Of a stretch of DNA of 64,000 nucleotides, positions 28,296-37,037 are shown piece after piece; the stretch's first letter is position 1; each line of letters starts with the position of its first letter. The notes under the pieces were generated by a model that saw only the letters and a list, made by a program, of their open reading frames with translations, was not told the DNA's origin and ran no database searches. Origin of the DNA: Rubripirellula reticaptiva (GTDB lineage Bacteria > Planctomycetota > Planctomycetia > Pirellulales > Pirellulaceae); assembly GCF_007860175.1 (NCBI RefSeq), contig NZ_SJPX01000002.1:930001-994000 (forward strand), written 5' to 3'. Both the position numbers and the translations under genes were made by a program.

Positions 28296-31042
28296 TGTGT
28301 CCAATCATTTCGTTGGGTAGTCGGAAACCCGATCATTCTCGCCTGAAAGCCAACGAAATGCTTGCGATCAACACCGGCTGTTTAACGGCCAATGAAATGG
28401 CCAATTTGATTGGCGGAAAAATGGAACCGGCCGATTTTGACTCGGCCGCAGAGCACGTCGACGGATGCGAGAGCTGTCAAAAACTGGCCCAGCAACTTGA
28501 TTTACCTTCGCTGTGTCTCGATGAACCACTTCTACGAGATCCGCAAGGCGTTGCGGTGCAAACTGAATCGGCGTGCCAGTTTGCAATCCACCGACTGCTG
28601 GACCGTTCGCACGTGCAAGAGCAAACGGTTCCGCCGATTGACCGACTTGGGCCATATCAAATCCTGCGAGACCTCGGCCAAGGCGGGATGGGGACCGTTT
28701 GCCTTGCCCAGCATGATCGTCTGAAACGCCATTGCGCGATCAAGCTGTTACCGCCGTCCCGTGTCAGCCAACCGGGATGGCTCGATCGATTTGAACGCGA
28801 AATGGCCGCCGTCGCGTCGCTTGAACATCCGGGGATTGTGCGGGCCAGCGACGCGGGCTGCGAATCGGGCTGGCACTATTTAGTGATGGAATACTTGGAC
28901 GGACTCGACGTCGGACGTGTCGCCAATCGTGTCGGCAAACTTTCTATCGCGGATGCATGTGAAATCGTCCGTCAAGCCGCGATGGCGCTTGGGCACGTTC
29001 ATGGTTCGGGGTTAGTGCATCGCGACGTCAAACCGTCCAATTTAATGCTGACTCGCGCCGGCATTGTCAAGCTATTGGATTTAGGGCTGGTTTTACCGGG
29101 CGACGATCCGCTCGCGACTGACGACCGCTTAACAACCGTCGGCCATTTGATGGGAACTCTGCCCGCAATGTCGCCCGAACAATTGATCGACAGCCGGCAA
29201 GTTGATACGTCGGCCGACGTCTATTCGCTCGGCGCGACTCTGTTTCGTTTGATTGGCGGAAAGTGGCCTTTTGCCAGCGATCGAGGAATCGCGGCGCGAG
29301 TACTAGCGATCACCAATCAATCGCCACCCGTCCTGTCGAGTGTTCGCCCGGAAGTGAACGCTAAACTTGATAAGTTTGTTGGCCAAATGCTTGACCGAGA
29401 TCCACTTCGTCGACCTAGTGCGAATGTCGTGGCGGATCAGATCAGTCAGTGGGCTGCGGAGGCGGATCTAAAAACGTTGATTCGCCACGCCGAACAGATG
29501 AATGAACCGGCGAACGTTTCGTTGGCTTCGATGCCCCAACCGAGCCGGAACGAATCGCTGCCGCCGATCGACAACTTATATAAACGGTTCACCGGCGGTT
29601 TCTGGCCGCTGGCATGGTTGGCGGTAGGGGCGGTCCTTGCGACCGTGGTGATTCAGATTCAAACCAAACGAGGAACCGTCGTCGTAACGACTGACGGCGA
29701 CGACACCAAAGTCGAGGTAGTTTCCAATGACGGAGCGATTCCCGGCGAGACAAAAGCCGCTGTTCCCGCGCGTCTTTACCTCGGCAAAGACTTTGATCAC
29801 TGGATGGACATTTTCCAACGAGAACAACAAATCGAAGCCATCGGGCAAGCCATGCGAGCGATCGAGTTGCTGTCGCGAGATACCGAGCACCGCAGCAAAG
29901 CGGCGATGCGAACCTTAGAACTTGCCAACGAGTACGGCACCTATCAGGTCAACGAAAACCCCGATGCTGGCATCCTAGGATATGGCGCCCCTTCACCGAC
30001 GCCCGAACGATTCATGGGTTACTTGACCGAGGTGTTCTCAAACTACTTTCCGCTGCCGGCGCTCGGCGCGATCGATACCACGCTTGCCGATGGGAATGAC
30101 AAAGCGAAGGTTGCCACGATATTAGTGCTGAACAAGTACGTCATGGGCGTCTCTCATTCAGCCAATTATCCTGAACGCCAGGAAGCAGCGAAGGAGTTCA
30201 TCGCCAATTACGTCAAAACAAACGAAGGCAAGAACAGCATCGACCGCTTACTGATGCATTTGGGCGAAGCCGCCGAAGCATTCAAACCCAACAGTCGCGA
30301 TAGTCTGACGACAGACAACCTGCATGAGTCACCGATCGTTTACGAATCGACATGGGCTCGCCAAGCAGCGTGGGGGACTGCGGTCGAGGTTGTATCCGCG
30401 GCCAAAGGAAACGTCGATCCGCCACCATGGATAGCCGGTTACGTGGTTGAGAGAGTTGACCACACGGTCGCGCTGTACCGTGACCGACCGGTCGACCCGA
30501 AAAATGGCGAAACGATTTGGGAAACTAGCAATTCCCTTCGCGGCATGATGATGGATGGAACAATTGTTGGTGGAACGGAGCAGGTAGTCCACCCTAACTG
30601 GCTGATCGATGGCGAGATTTTGGCGGCGGCGATCGAGATGCGGCGCGAGGGACGCCTGGAATTGCCCACCGAATTTGCCGTCGAGACAATGATGCATCCT
30701 GCGCTAGTGTGGTATCCGTGGCCTGATGGGTACGCCAAAGCGATTGAACAACTGACCAAGTTGGATCCGAAAACGCCTCAGTACGTTACCGCACAAGTCG
30801 ATCGAATTTTGCGAGCAGCCACCACCGAGTACGCTGAAACGCAGCAGTCGAGGACGGTGGGCAGCCTATTTCGAGCTGACCTGTTCGACGTCGTCGGTCC
30901 GATCTACGCAAAAAATTTCGCGTCCGCATCGGATGCGAAATCGCGTCTCGAAATCCTTCAGAAGACCAATCAAGATAAAAACGAAACTTTCAAGTTGATG
31001 GTTCAGATCCTTAATGAGCGATTAGCGAAAGAGGCTCCGTAG
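28295..31042 (+). CDS. Ser/Thr kinase with anti-sigma-type zinc finger
   Basis: This membrane protein (915 residues) begins at ATG 28295, overlapping the sigma-factor stop by one base; the frame opens 72 bases earlier but that part lies inside the sigma gene. Residues 54-61 are HVDGCESC, an HxxxCxxC motif as in zinc-binding anti-sigma (ZAS) domains. The kinase domain follows: GQGGMG at 129-134, Lys150 in CAIKLL, HRDVKPSN at 242-249, DLG in place of DFG at 262-264, and the activation-loop end GTLPAMSPEQ. A transmembrane segment lies at about 435-456. The remaining 450 residues are a mixed alpha/beta extracytoplasmic region I do not recognise. It is likely both the anchor and the signal-controlled partner of the adjoining sigma factor. 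Confidence 0.92.
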   Translation: MCPIISLGSRKPDHSRLKANEMLAINTGCLTANEMANLIGGKMEPADFDSAAEHVDGCESCQKLAQQLDLPSLCLDEPLLRDPQGVAVQTESACQFAIHRLLDRSHVQEQTVPPIDRLGPYQILRDLGQGGMGTVCLAQHDRLKRHCAIKLLPPSRVSQPGWLDRFEREMAAVASLEHPGIVRASDAGCESGWHYLVMEYLDGLDVGRVANRVGKLSIADACEIVRQAAMALGHVHGSGLVHRDVKPSNLMLTRAGIVKLLDLGLVLPGDDPLATDDRLTTVGHLMGTLPAMSPEQLIDSRQVDTSADVYSLGATLFRLIGGKWPFASDRGIAARVLAITNQSPPVLSSVRPEVNAKLDKFVGQMLDRDPLRRPSANVVADQISQWAAEADLKTLIRHAEQMNEPANVSLASMPQPSRNESLPPIDNLYKRFTGGFWPLAWLAVGAVLATVVIQIQTKRGTVVVTTDGDDTKVEVVSNDGAIPGETKAAVPARLYLGKDFDHWMDIFQREQQIEAIGQAMRAIELLSRDTEHRSKAAMRTLELANEYGTYQVNENPDAGILGYGAPSPTPERFMGYLTEVFSNYFPLPALGAIDTTLADGNDKAKVATILVLNKYVMGVSHSANYPERQEAAKEFIANYVKTNEGKNSIDRLLMHLGEAAEAFKPNSRDSLTTDNLHESPIVYESTWARQAAWGTAVEVVSAAKGNVDPPPWIAGYVVERVDHTVALYRDRPVDPKNGETIWETSNSLRGMMMDGTIVGGTEQVVHPNWLIDGEILAAAIEMRREGRLELPTEFAVETMMHPALVWYPWPDGYAKAIEQLTKLDPKTPQYVTAQVDRILRAATTEYAETQQSRTVGSLFRADLFDVVGPIYAKNFASASDAKSRLEILQKTNQDKNETFKLMVQILNERLAKEAP

Positions 31043-31119
31043 TCTTGACGTGTTCGTGAAGACGCCGCGAAATAGTAACTGCATAAAACGTCTTTAGAAA
31101 ACCCGCGACGAGACCACCG

Positions 31120-31740
31120 ATGAAGATCCTTTGCTTTAGCGATTTGCACTGCGACCGAGACGCCGCGACGAAACTAGTTTCGCTGGCCGCAGACGTTGAC
31201 GTCGTGATTGGTGCCGGTGACTTTGCTAATCGCCACAAGGGGCTATCCGACACGCTTGATATATTGTGCCAGATCGATAAACCGGCCGTGCTGGTTCCGG
31301 GCAATGGCGAGACCGCAGACGAACTGCGTCAAGCGACCAAGTCGTGGCGATCAGCAACGGTCTTGCATGGGAACGGTTGCGAGATCGACGACGTTTCATA
31401 CTGGGGCGTGGGTGGCGGGATTCCTGTGACGCCGTTTGGCGACTGGAGCTACGACTTTGACGAAACGCAGGCAGGGGCGCTTTTGTCGGGATGTCCCGAT
31501 CACGCGATCCTGGTCGTTCATTCGCCACCGATTGATACCGTTGACCACGACAGCAGTGGTCGAATCCGAGGCAGTCAGGCGATTCGAGACACCGTCATGG
31601 CCAAAAATCCTCGCCTGGTGGTCTGTGGGCACATCCACAGCGACTGGGGTAACCGAGTCACGCTTGGCCAAACGACGATTCTGAACGCGGGCCCATCGGG
31701 AATCGTGATCGACCTAGCCAGTCCTGGGGCAGACGGCTAA
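31120..31740 (+). CDS. Calcineurin-like metallophosphoesterase
   Basis: Metallophosphoesterase of 206 residues, cytoplasmic (no signal peptide). The metal-binding motifs appear in family order: SDLHCD near residue 7, GAGDFAN near 34, PGNGE near 63, VVHSPP near 129, and CGHIHSDWG near 170. These ligate the two-metal centre that hydrolyses phosphomonoesters or diesters. It resembles the small YfcE/UPF0025-related group; the substrate is unknown. It lies 77 bases after the kinase 2 gene in the same direction and may belong to that transcript. It could act as a phosphatase counterpart of the kinases, though family members of this type more often hydrolyse nucleotides, so that idea is weak. Its stop overlaps the convergent gene by four bases. 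Confidence 0.9.
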   Translation: MKILCFSDLHCDRDAATKLVSLAADVDVVIGAGDFANRHKGLSDTLDILCQIDKPAVLVPGNGETADELRQATKSWRSATVLHGNGCEIDDVSYWGVGGGIPVTPFGDWSYDFDETQAGALLSGCPDHAILVVHSPPIDTVDHDSSGRIRGSQAIRDTVMAKNPRLVVCGHIHSDWGNRVTLGQTTILNAGPSGIVIDLASPGADG

Positions 31741-32096
31741 CTGATTTGATCCAACGCTAGCTCCTCACCAACCCAAACTCGAAATCGCCGGATCATCAGC
31801 CCCGGTCTGAAATCAATTTCGATTCGAATCGTGCGTCTTCGTTCGTCTAAATCCGCCGGCAACGGAAACTCGATTCGGCGAGCCAGCGCCAACCAACTGA
31901 CCGTTGACCAGACCTTTCGATCATCAATCCAAACCCGCTGCAGAAACCACCATCCCGAATAGGTCAAACGGCAAGGCAATGGCAAACCGAGATCGATGAC
32001 ACGGAACAAGAAACTGGATCGAACCAGCCGCACATCGCCACAAACTCCTTTTTCGTCCGCAATGAGTAGGCTGGGCGAAAAAGGGTTTTTGCTCAT
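31737..32096 (-). CDS. Small protein of unknown function
   Basis: A 119-residue protein rich in Trp, Arg and Leu, with a basic, beta-rich pattern (RLTYSGWWFLQRVWIDDRKV is its most distinctive stretch). No signal peptide, membrane segment or catalytic motif is visible. ATG 32096 is preferred because AGGAA lies nine bases ahead; the frame continues to ATG 32126, which has no good ribosome-binding site and overlaps short palindromes. It runs toward the phosphoesterase gene and overlaps its stop by four bases. The sequence does not look like a shadow of another gene, since the opposite strand has no coding pattern. I do not recognise the family. Confidence 0.6.
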   Translation of the reverse strand: MSKNPFSPSLLIADEKGVCGDVRLVRSSFLFRVIDLGLPLPCRLTYSGWWFLQRVWIDDRKVWSTVSWLALARRIEFPLPADLDERRRTIRIEIDFRPGLMIRRFRVWVGEELALDQIS

Positions 32097-32100
32097 TGCC

Positions 32101-32122
32101 GAACGTTCCTGTACACTAGTGT
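32101..32122. promoter_or_regulatory. Paired palindromes, possible operator
   Basis: GAACGTTC (32101-32108) and ACACTAGTGT (32113-32122) are perfect palindromes separated by four bases, just upstream of the preferred start of the minus-strand unknown gene. They could bind a dimeric regulator. No regulator can be named. Confidence 0.3.
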
Positions 32123-32382
32123 TCATAAATCCAAGTGCCCTGCGCCGTTCCCGACAGGGGGGTGTTTCATTGCCATTAAGCGACTGTAACGGAATTTTAA
32201 CCTTGAAGTTTGAGCTTTGATCTTAGGCGCGTTGTCGAAGTTGCTGTTAAACGCGGAACTTTTTTAGGATTCAGGAGTCCCAACAACCGGTATTTCTGGA
32301 AAATAACCAGTTGCTATCGGCGACTTGATCGCATAGGATCATCGCTAAGGCTTGCCTATCTTTACACAAGTAAATCAAAAGT

Positions 32383-32396
32383 CCGGGTCGACCCGG
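32383..32396. promoter_or_regulatory. 14-bp perfect palindrome upstream of Gly-rich protein gene
   Basis: CCGGGTCGACCCGG is a perfect inverted repeat 28 bases before ATG 32425, overlapping the probable 5' leader. It is a candidate operator or translation-affecting hairpin. It has no T-run, so it is not a classical terminator. Confidence 0.35.
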
Positions 32397-32424
32397 CTAG
32401 TTGTTTCGTCATCGAGGAATCACC

Positions 32425-33699
32425 ATGAAGCGTTTGTTCGCGACTCTCTCTCTGCTCGCCATCGGGTTCATCGCCGGCACGGCGACCGCACAAGACGACG
32501 CAACTGAGCCCCAGATTGTCAACCACTTGACCATGAATCAGTGGGTTCGATCCAGTGAAGCTGGCGAATTGACTGGTCGTGTGTTCATGCCTGGCATCGG
32601 TGGCGACGCCGAAGCACTCAAGGGTGTTAGCGTCGCAATGAAAGCTCGCGATGGCAAGGTTTTGCGTGCAACGACGGACGCAAAGGGCATGTTTAAAGTC
32701 TCGGGTGTTAAGAGTGGCGTTTACGCCCTGACAGCTCGTGGCGATGATGTTTTTGCTTGCTGTGCAATGCACGTTGTTGACAATTCAGTTTCAGCAAACG
32801 TTGAATTGCCGACCGAAGCTGACATCGCAGTTGCCAATGTTGATTACACGACGGTGAATACAGCAATCATTCGCTACATGCCGACCAACGTTCGCGGTGG
32901 TGACGCATCGTTCGCTGGTGCTGAACTTGACCAACTGAAGGATCGCATTCGCAGTGAAGACTCCTTCCGAGTCATCCAGACTGACGGTGGCATGAAGGGC
33001 CGAATTCACGTTGCCGGTGTTGCGAAGAACTCGCTGACTGATTCGCAATCCACGAACGTATTCCTGTTTAAAAAGGGAATGGAAATCGCCCGCGGCTTGA
33101 CCGACTCGGCAGGTGCCTTCTCGTTTGCCAACATTGAAGCTGGCAACTACTCGATCATGGCGATTGGTCCAGACGGCATCGGCTTGATCGGCTTCGAACT
33201 GGTTGACCGTTCGACGCAACCAGCAACCGCACAAGCGACACTCGCTGCGGACGGAACTCAACTTGTCGGTTTCGGTTTGTTCGGACGGCACCACAACAAC
33301 CGATGCTGCTGCGAAGAATTCGCGATCCAAGTTGCACCGTGCCCAGAAGTGGTCACCTGTGTCGAGGAAGTCATCGTGCAACCTGCTCCTTTCGTTGAGA
33401 CGATCGTCGATCAAGGCTGCGGCTGTGGCATCCCCGGTGAAGTGATGGAAGGCGAAGTCGTGATGGACGGTTTCGTTGACCCGATGTCCGGCGGTTACGC
33501 TCCCGGATACGGTGGCGGCGGATATAGTGGCGGTGGCGGCGGATATGGTGGCGGTGGTGGATTCGGTGGCGGTGGGTTTGGCGGCCTTGGTGCACTTGCT
33601 GGAATTGCCGGCGTTGCAGCAATCGCAGCAACATCGAACGACGACAACAACGCAATCGTTGCACCAGTCGTAACCAGCCCTGCAGCTCCTGCGAACTGA
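32425..33699 (+). CDS. Exported Cna-B/carboxypeptidase-regulatory-like, Gly-rich protein
   Basis: This is a 424-residue exported protein. It has a clear signal peptide (MKRLFATLSLLAIG start, cleavage near TATAQ), then two beta-sandwich repeats of the carboxypeptidase-regulatory/Cna-B kind, each ending in a pattern like G-x-F-x-V-x-G-V-x-x-G-x-Y (residues near 50-100 and near 185-250). A cysteine cluster (RCCCEEF, CPEVVTC, CGCG) follows, then a Gly/Tyr-rich low-complexity tract (GGGGYGGGGGFGGGGFGG) and a short hydrophobic tail. Such exported repeat proteins are probably structural or surface-associated. A TTG 24 bases upstream is in frame, but ATG 32425 has GAGGA at good spacing and begins the signal peptide. 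A strong terminator follows. Confidence 0.83.
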   Translation: MKRLFATLSLLAIGFIAGTATAQDDATEPQIVNHLTMNQWVRSSEAGELTGRVFMPGIGGDAEALKGVSVAMKARDGKVLRATTDAKGMFKVSGVKSGVYALTARGDDVFACCAMHVVDNSVSANVELPTEADIAVANVDYTTVNTAIIRYMPTNVRGGDASFAGAELDQLKDRIRSEDSFRVIQTDGGMKGRIHVAGVAKNSLTDSQSTNVFLFKKGMEIARGLTDSAGAFSFANIEAGNYSIMAIGPDGIGLIGFELVDRSTQPATAQATLAADGTQLVGFGLFGRHHNNRCCCEEFAIQVAPCPEVVTCVEEVIVQPAPFVETIVDQGCGCGIPGEVMEGEVVMDGFVDPMSGGYAPGYGGGGYSGGGGGYGGGGGFGGGGFGGLGALAGIAGVAAIAATSNDDNNAIVAPVVTSPAAPAN

Positions 33700-33736
33700 T
33701 CCGAGCTCGGATTGAATCGGCAAAGACTAATTACTG

Positions 33737-33769
33737 AAAAGCCGCTGCCCTCTGGGTAGCGGCTTTTTT
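33737..33769 (+). terminator. Intrinsic terminator after the Gly-rich protein gene
   Basis: AAAAGCCGCTGCCC pairs with GGGTAGCGGCTTTT (one G-T pair) around a TCT loop and runs into TTTTTT and a second T-run (33773-33776). Confidence 0.87.
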
Positions 33770-34009
33770 CGTTTTAAAACGGTCGAGCATTCTCGCGTCC
33801 GAACGTCCCGCAAGCCGGCAATTGTCGATTTCGTCAGAAAGGGTAGCCACGCCGGCATAATATCCACGAGTCCGGTTATTTCGGGCTGCAGGTTTCGTAA
33901 CAGACATTCCTTGGCCTGACCGTGGACTGCCTGCGACGGGACCAAACACTTTCCTGATATGATGACCGCTCGGTGGCGCTCGCCCCGACGAACTGATGAC
34001 ATGATTTGA
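33770..34009. other. Intergenic region upstream of the acyl-activating enzyme gene
   Basis: Between the terminator and the next start lie 240 bases, within a 310-base gene-free stretch. They contain no coding frame with a ribosome-binding site. The promoter of the acyl-activating/aldehyde dehydrogenase pair should be here, but I cannot place its boxes. Confidence 0.4.
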
Positions 34010-35143
34010 ATGAGCACTCTGGAAACTTCAATGACCAACGACCTAGCGAATAAAGCAGCCCAAGCAAAGGACCGCTTGAACGAGCACACTCTCAAGACCG
34101 TCCACTGGCACTTTTCGGATGAAACTGGCAGCCCGTTTTGGCTCGGTAAAAAAGCGGAACTGAACTTTGATCCGTTGAAAGACGTGAAGAGCTTCGACGA
34201 TCTAAAGAAGTTCCCGCTATTCGAAGACGATTGGTTGCGAGGCGGTCCAGTTCGTCGTTGGGTTCCGAAAGGTCATGCCGGCAAGCCAACCTATGTTTTC
34301 GAAACCGGCGGTACGACGGGCGTCCCGAAAAGCCGTGTCGTGATTGAAGACCATTGGAAAGATTACGAACTGTTCAGCGACACGTTGCCCGACAAGCACT
34401 TCCCGAAAGGTTCCAATTGGTTGATGTTGGGCCCCAGTGGCCCACGGCGCCTGCGTTTGGCCGTTGAACACTTGGCTCAGTATCGTGACGGGATTTGCTT
34501 CTGCATCGACCTGGACCCTCGCTGGGTCGTGAAATTGATCAAGAAAGGATGGATGGAACATCTGGAAGAGTACAAAAAACACTGCATCGACCAAGCCATC
34601 ACCGTGTTGACCGCAGGTCACGATGTGAAGTGCATGTTCACAACGCCAAAACTGCTCGAATCGCTGAACGAAGGGCTGGAAGAACGCGGTACTTCGCTGC
34701 AAGAGATCGGTATCACCGGCATCTTCAGTGGCGGCACCGAATTCACGCCCCAGTGGACTCGGTTCTGTGTTGAAGAGATGCTAGGTGGACCGGCTTCCGA
34801 AGGCGGTGTCTTCATGACTCCCACCTATGGCAACACGTTGATGGGATTGGCGTGCAGCAAGCCAATTACGGCAGCCGACGGTTACAAGATCGCTTATTAC
34901 GCACCCCAGCCACGTGCGGTTACCGAGGTGGTCACGTTCGACGACTACAACACTCCCGTCGGTTACGGCGAAACCGGACGCGTCAAACTTTATACGCTGA
35001 CAGACGAATTCTTTGTGCCCGGATTTATGGAACGTGACGAAGGTGAACGCGAAGAGCCGTTCGACATGTACCCATGGGACGGTGTTAGTGGCGTACGCCC
35101 GTTCCACGAATTGGCCGGCGCAACAACTGTCGGCGTTTATTAA
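34010..35143 (+). CDS. Acyl-activating enzyme, PaaK/LuxE-like
   Basis: Adenylate-forming enzyme of 377 residues. The phosphate-binding loop is ETGGTTGVPKS at 97-107. Further family landmarks include GITGIFSGGTEFTP, the TYGNTLMG region (the A5-type YG-T motif) and GETGRV near 325. The length is that of LuxE acyl-protein synthetase or a PaaK-type aryl-CoA ligase missing the mobile C-terminal domain, shorter than the 430-residue PaaK. It would activate a carboxylic acid as an acyl-adenylate and pass it to a thiol. The aldehyde dehydrogenase-like gene 273 bases downstream suggests the acid is then reduced. A second in-frame ATG at 34031 has GGAAA upstream and may be the real start. The acid is unknown. 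Confidence 0.82.
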   Translation: MSTLETSMTNDLANKAAQAKDRLNEHTLKTVHWHFSDETGSPFWLGKKAELNFDPLKDVKSFDDLKKFPLFEDDWLRGGPVRRWVPKGHAGKPTYVFETGGTTGVPKSRVVIEDHWKDYELFSDTLPDKHFPKGSNWLMLGPSGPRRLRLAVEHLAQYRDGICFCIDLDPRWVVKLIKKGWMEHLEEYKKHCIDQAITVLTAGHDVKCMFTTPKLLESLNEGLEERGTSLQEIGITGIFSGGTEFTPQWTRFCVEEMLGGPASEGGVFMTPTYGNTLMGLACSKPITAADGYKIAYYAPQPRAVTEVVTFDDYNTPVGYGETGRVKLYTLTDEFFVPGFMERDEGEREEPFDMYPWDGVSGVRPFHELAGATTVGVY

Positions 35144-35416
35144 CGCGACGCCACGAGACGCTGGTTGTCTCACAACCGGCAAGGGTTTAACCAAGTGTTT
35201 GATCGTCATAGGATTTTGCGGTTCTGGCGTAGCGAAGGTCCCCAAGACTTTGTTGCCGTCACGAAGTGATTTCGATCCCTTGACGAGTTCCGCCCATCTG
35301 AAAACAAGTTGGGTCAAACACGTTCGATTCCCAATACCATTTCTTGCGACATTAAACGACACCGAGGTGAGTCCCGGCGTCCTCCCATCCAAGTTTCCTC
35401 GCAACATATTCCCACC

Positions 35417-36859
35417 ATGATCACCCTAAGTCCGCTCCGCTGGGGCAAACCGTACGAATCGCTCGACTTCACCAATGTGGTTCACTTTGACACAGGCGAA
35501 CCGATTGCCAAGATCGGCAATGTCGGCGGGGGCATCGTCGGACGCGACATGCGGCAAGCCCATAAAGCGCGCGAGGCGTTGCTGCAACTATCGACCAGCG
35601 ACCTGATTGAAAAATGCAAGCATGCGGCGACGCTGTTCGAATCGTCCGACTTGAAAGTTGGCGACTCGATGCAGTCGGTTGACCAGTTCGTTCATCAGCA
35701 ATCGGCCAGCACGGGGCTTCCCGAGCACATGTGCCGATCCAACATGATGAAGAACAGTTTTGTGTTAAGCCATATGGACCAGATCCTTGACTGCCTGACG
35801 CGTGGGCTCGATCTGTCGATTTTCTCGCGCGGCTATGGCGAAGAAGGCCGCGGCGTCATCGTTAGCTACCAGGCTCAGACGCCAGTCCTGGGCGCCGTCT
35901 TACCCAATAACTCGCCTGGCGTTCATACGCTGTGGCTTCCAGCGATCCCGCTGCAGATCGGATTGGCATTGAAACCAGGATCACAGGAACCTTGGACGCC
36001 TTACCGGATGGTTTCGGCATTCATCGAAGCTGGTGTTCCCGCCGAAGCATTCGGACTTTATCCCGGCGGTCACGACAGTGGCGGCGCGATTATGACCAAG
36101 ACACCGCGTAGCATGATCTTTGGCAGCGCGCAAACGGTTGCGTCCCACGCGGGCAATCCGCGAGTGCAAGCGCACGGCCCGGGCTTCTCGAAGATTCTGA
36201 TCGGCGACGATGTGGTCGACGACTGGGAAAACTATCTGGACATCATGGTGGAAAGCGTACTGAGTAATTCAGGACGTAGCTGTATCAATTGCAGCGGCAT
36301 TTGGGCCAGCCGTCACACCAAGGAGATTGCTGCGGCGATCGCAAAGCGAATCGGCCCAGTCAACGTGACACCGCCGAGCGATCCCGAGGCTCAACTGGCG
36401 GCGTTTACCGTCAAAGCGATGGCAACTGGAACTTACGCGATGGTCCAACAAGACTTGGCTGAATCTGGCGTCACCGATATGACAGCCGAGTTCGGCGAGA
36501 AGCTGATCGAGCGAGACCACTGTGCCTATCTTCGTCCGATGGTTGTCCACGCCGACTCGCCCGATCGCGGCGTCGCGGCCAAGGAGTACATGTTCCCATT
36601 TGTAAGCGTCGTCGAATGCCCACAATCGGAAATGATCCGCCGGATTGGGCCAACGCTAGTGGGCACGGTGTTGACCGCCGACCAATCGCTGATCGACGCT
36701 GCCGGATCGTGCGTCGAAATCGACCGTATCAACATCGGGCCGATTCCAACGAACCGTCTGAATTGGCTGCAGCCGCACGAGGGCAATCTGATTGATTTCT
36801 TGTTCCGGTCGCGTGCTTACCAAACGGCTGATTTAACAGTCAAACCAGCGGTTGAGTAG
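35417..36859 (+). CDS. Aldehyde dehydrogenase / acyl-CoA reductase-like protein
   Basis: ALDH-superfamily protein of 480 residues. The nucleotide-binding-side motif PNNSP is at 163-167, and the catalytic-Cys region is NSGRSCINC with Cys289 as the probable nucleophile. The usual ALDH general base Glu is not obvious (LGG-type motif absent), and the N-terminal region (SPLRWGKPYESLD) differs from typical aldehyde dehydrogenases. These traits fit a divergent reductive member, as in acyl-CoA reductases. The frame opens at TTG 35309, but ATG 35417 is the only sensible start. It is in line with the upstream acyl-activating gene, so the two may form a fatty- or aryl-acid reductase unit. No luciferase genes are nearby. 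A perfect inverted repeat follows its stop. Confidence 0.83.
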   Translation: MITLSPLRWGKPYESLDFTNVVHFDTGEPIAKIGNVGGGIVGRDMRQAHKAREALLQLSTSDLIEKCKHAATLFESSDLKVGDSMQSVDQFVHQQSASTGLPEHMCRSNMMKNSFVLSHMDQILDCLTRGLDLSIFSRGYGEEGRGVIVSYQAQTPVLGAVLPNNSPGVHTLWLPAIPLQIGLALKPGSQEPWTPYRMVSAFIEAGVPAEAFGLYPGGHDSGGAIMTKTPRSMIFGSAQTVASHAGNPRVQAHGPGFSKILIGDDVVDDWENYLDIMVESVLSNSGRSCINCSGIWASRHTKEIAAAIAKRIGPVNVTPPSDPEAQLAAFTVKAMATGTYAMVQQDLAESGVTDMTAEFGEKLIERDHCAYLRPMVVHADSPDRGVAAKEYMFPFVSVVECPQSEMIRRIGPTLVGTVLTADQSLIDAAGSCVEIDRINIGPIPTNRLNWLQPHEGNLIDFLFRSRAYQTADLTVKPAVE

Positions 36860-36871
36860 CGAAAATCTTGA

Positions 36872-36901
36872 CATCGGGCCAGGATCAATCCTGGCCCGAT
36901 G
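36872..36901 (+). repeat. Perfect 14-bp inverted repeat, terminator-like
   Basis: CATCGGGCCAGGAT pairs with ATCCTGGCCCGATG across a two-base centre, 13 bases after the aldehyde dehydrogenase stop. There is no T-run, so termination would need to be of the L-shaped type or serve as a transcript 3'-end protector. Confidence 0.55.
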
Positions 36902-37037
36902 ATCAGCAAGAATCGTGACCGCCGGCCGCCGGGGTAAGATCAAACTGGCGCGAAATAACTGCAGTTTAGGGCCGCGAACGCAGTTGCAAGCTATAGTCGA
37001 GAGTTCGGAGATCTCTCACTTGGCCAGCAAACCCGAC

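Noticed and set aside
34010-36859. Bioluminescence (lux) operon
   Set aside because: No luxAB-like genes; only the acid-reducing part is suggested.
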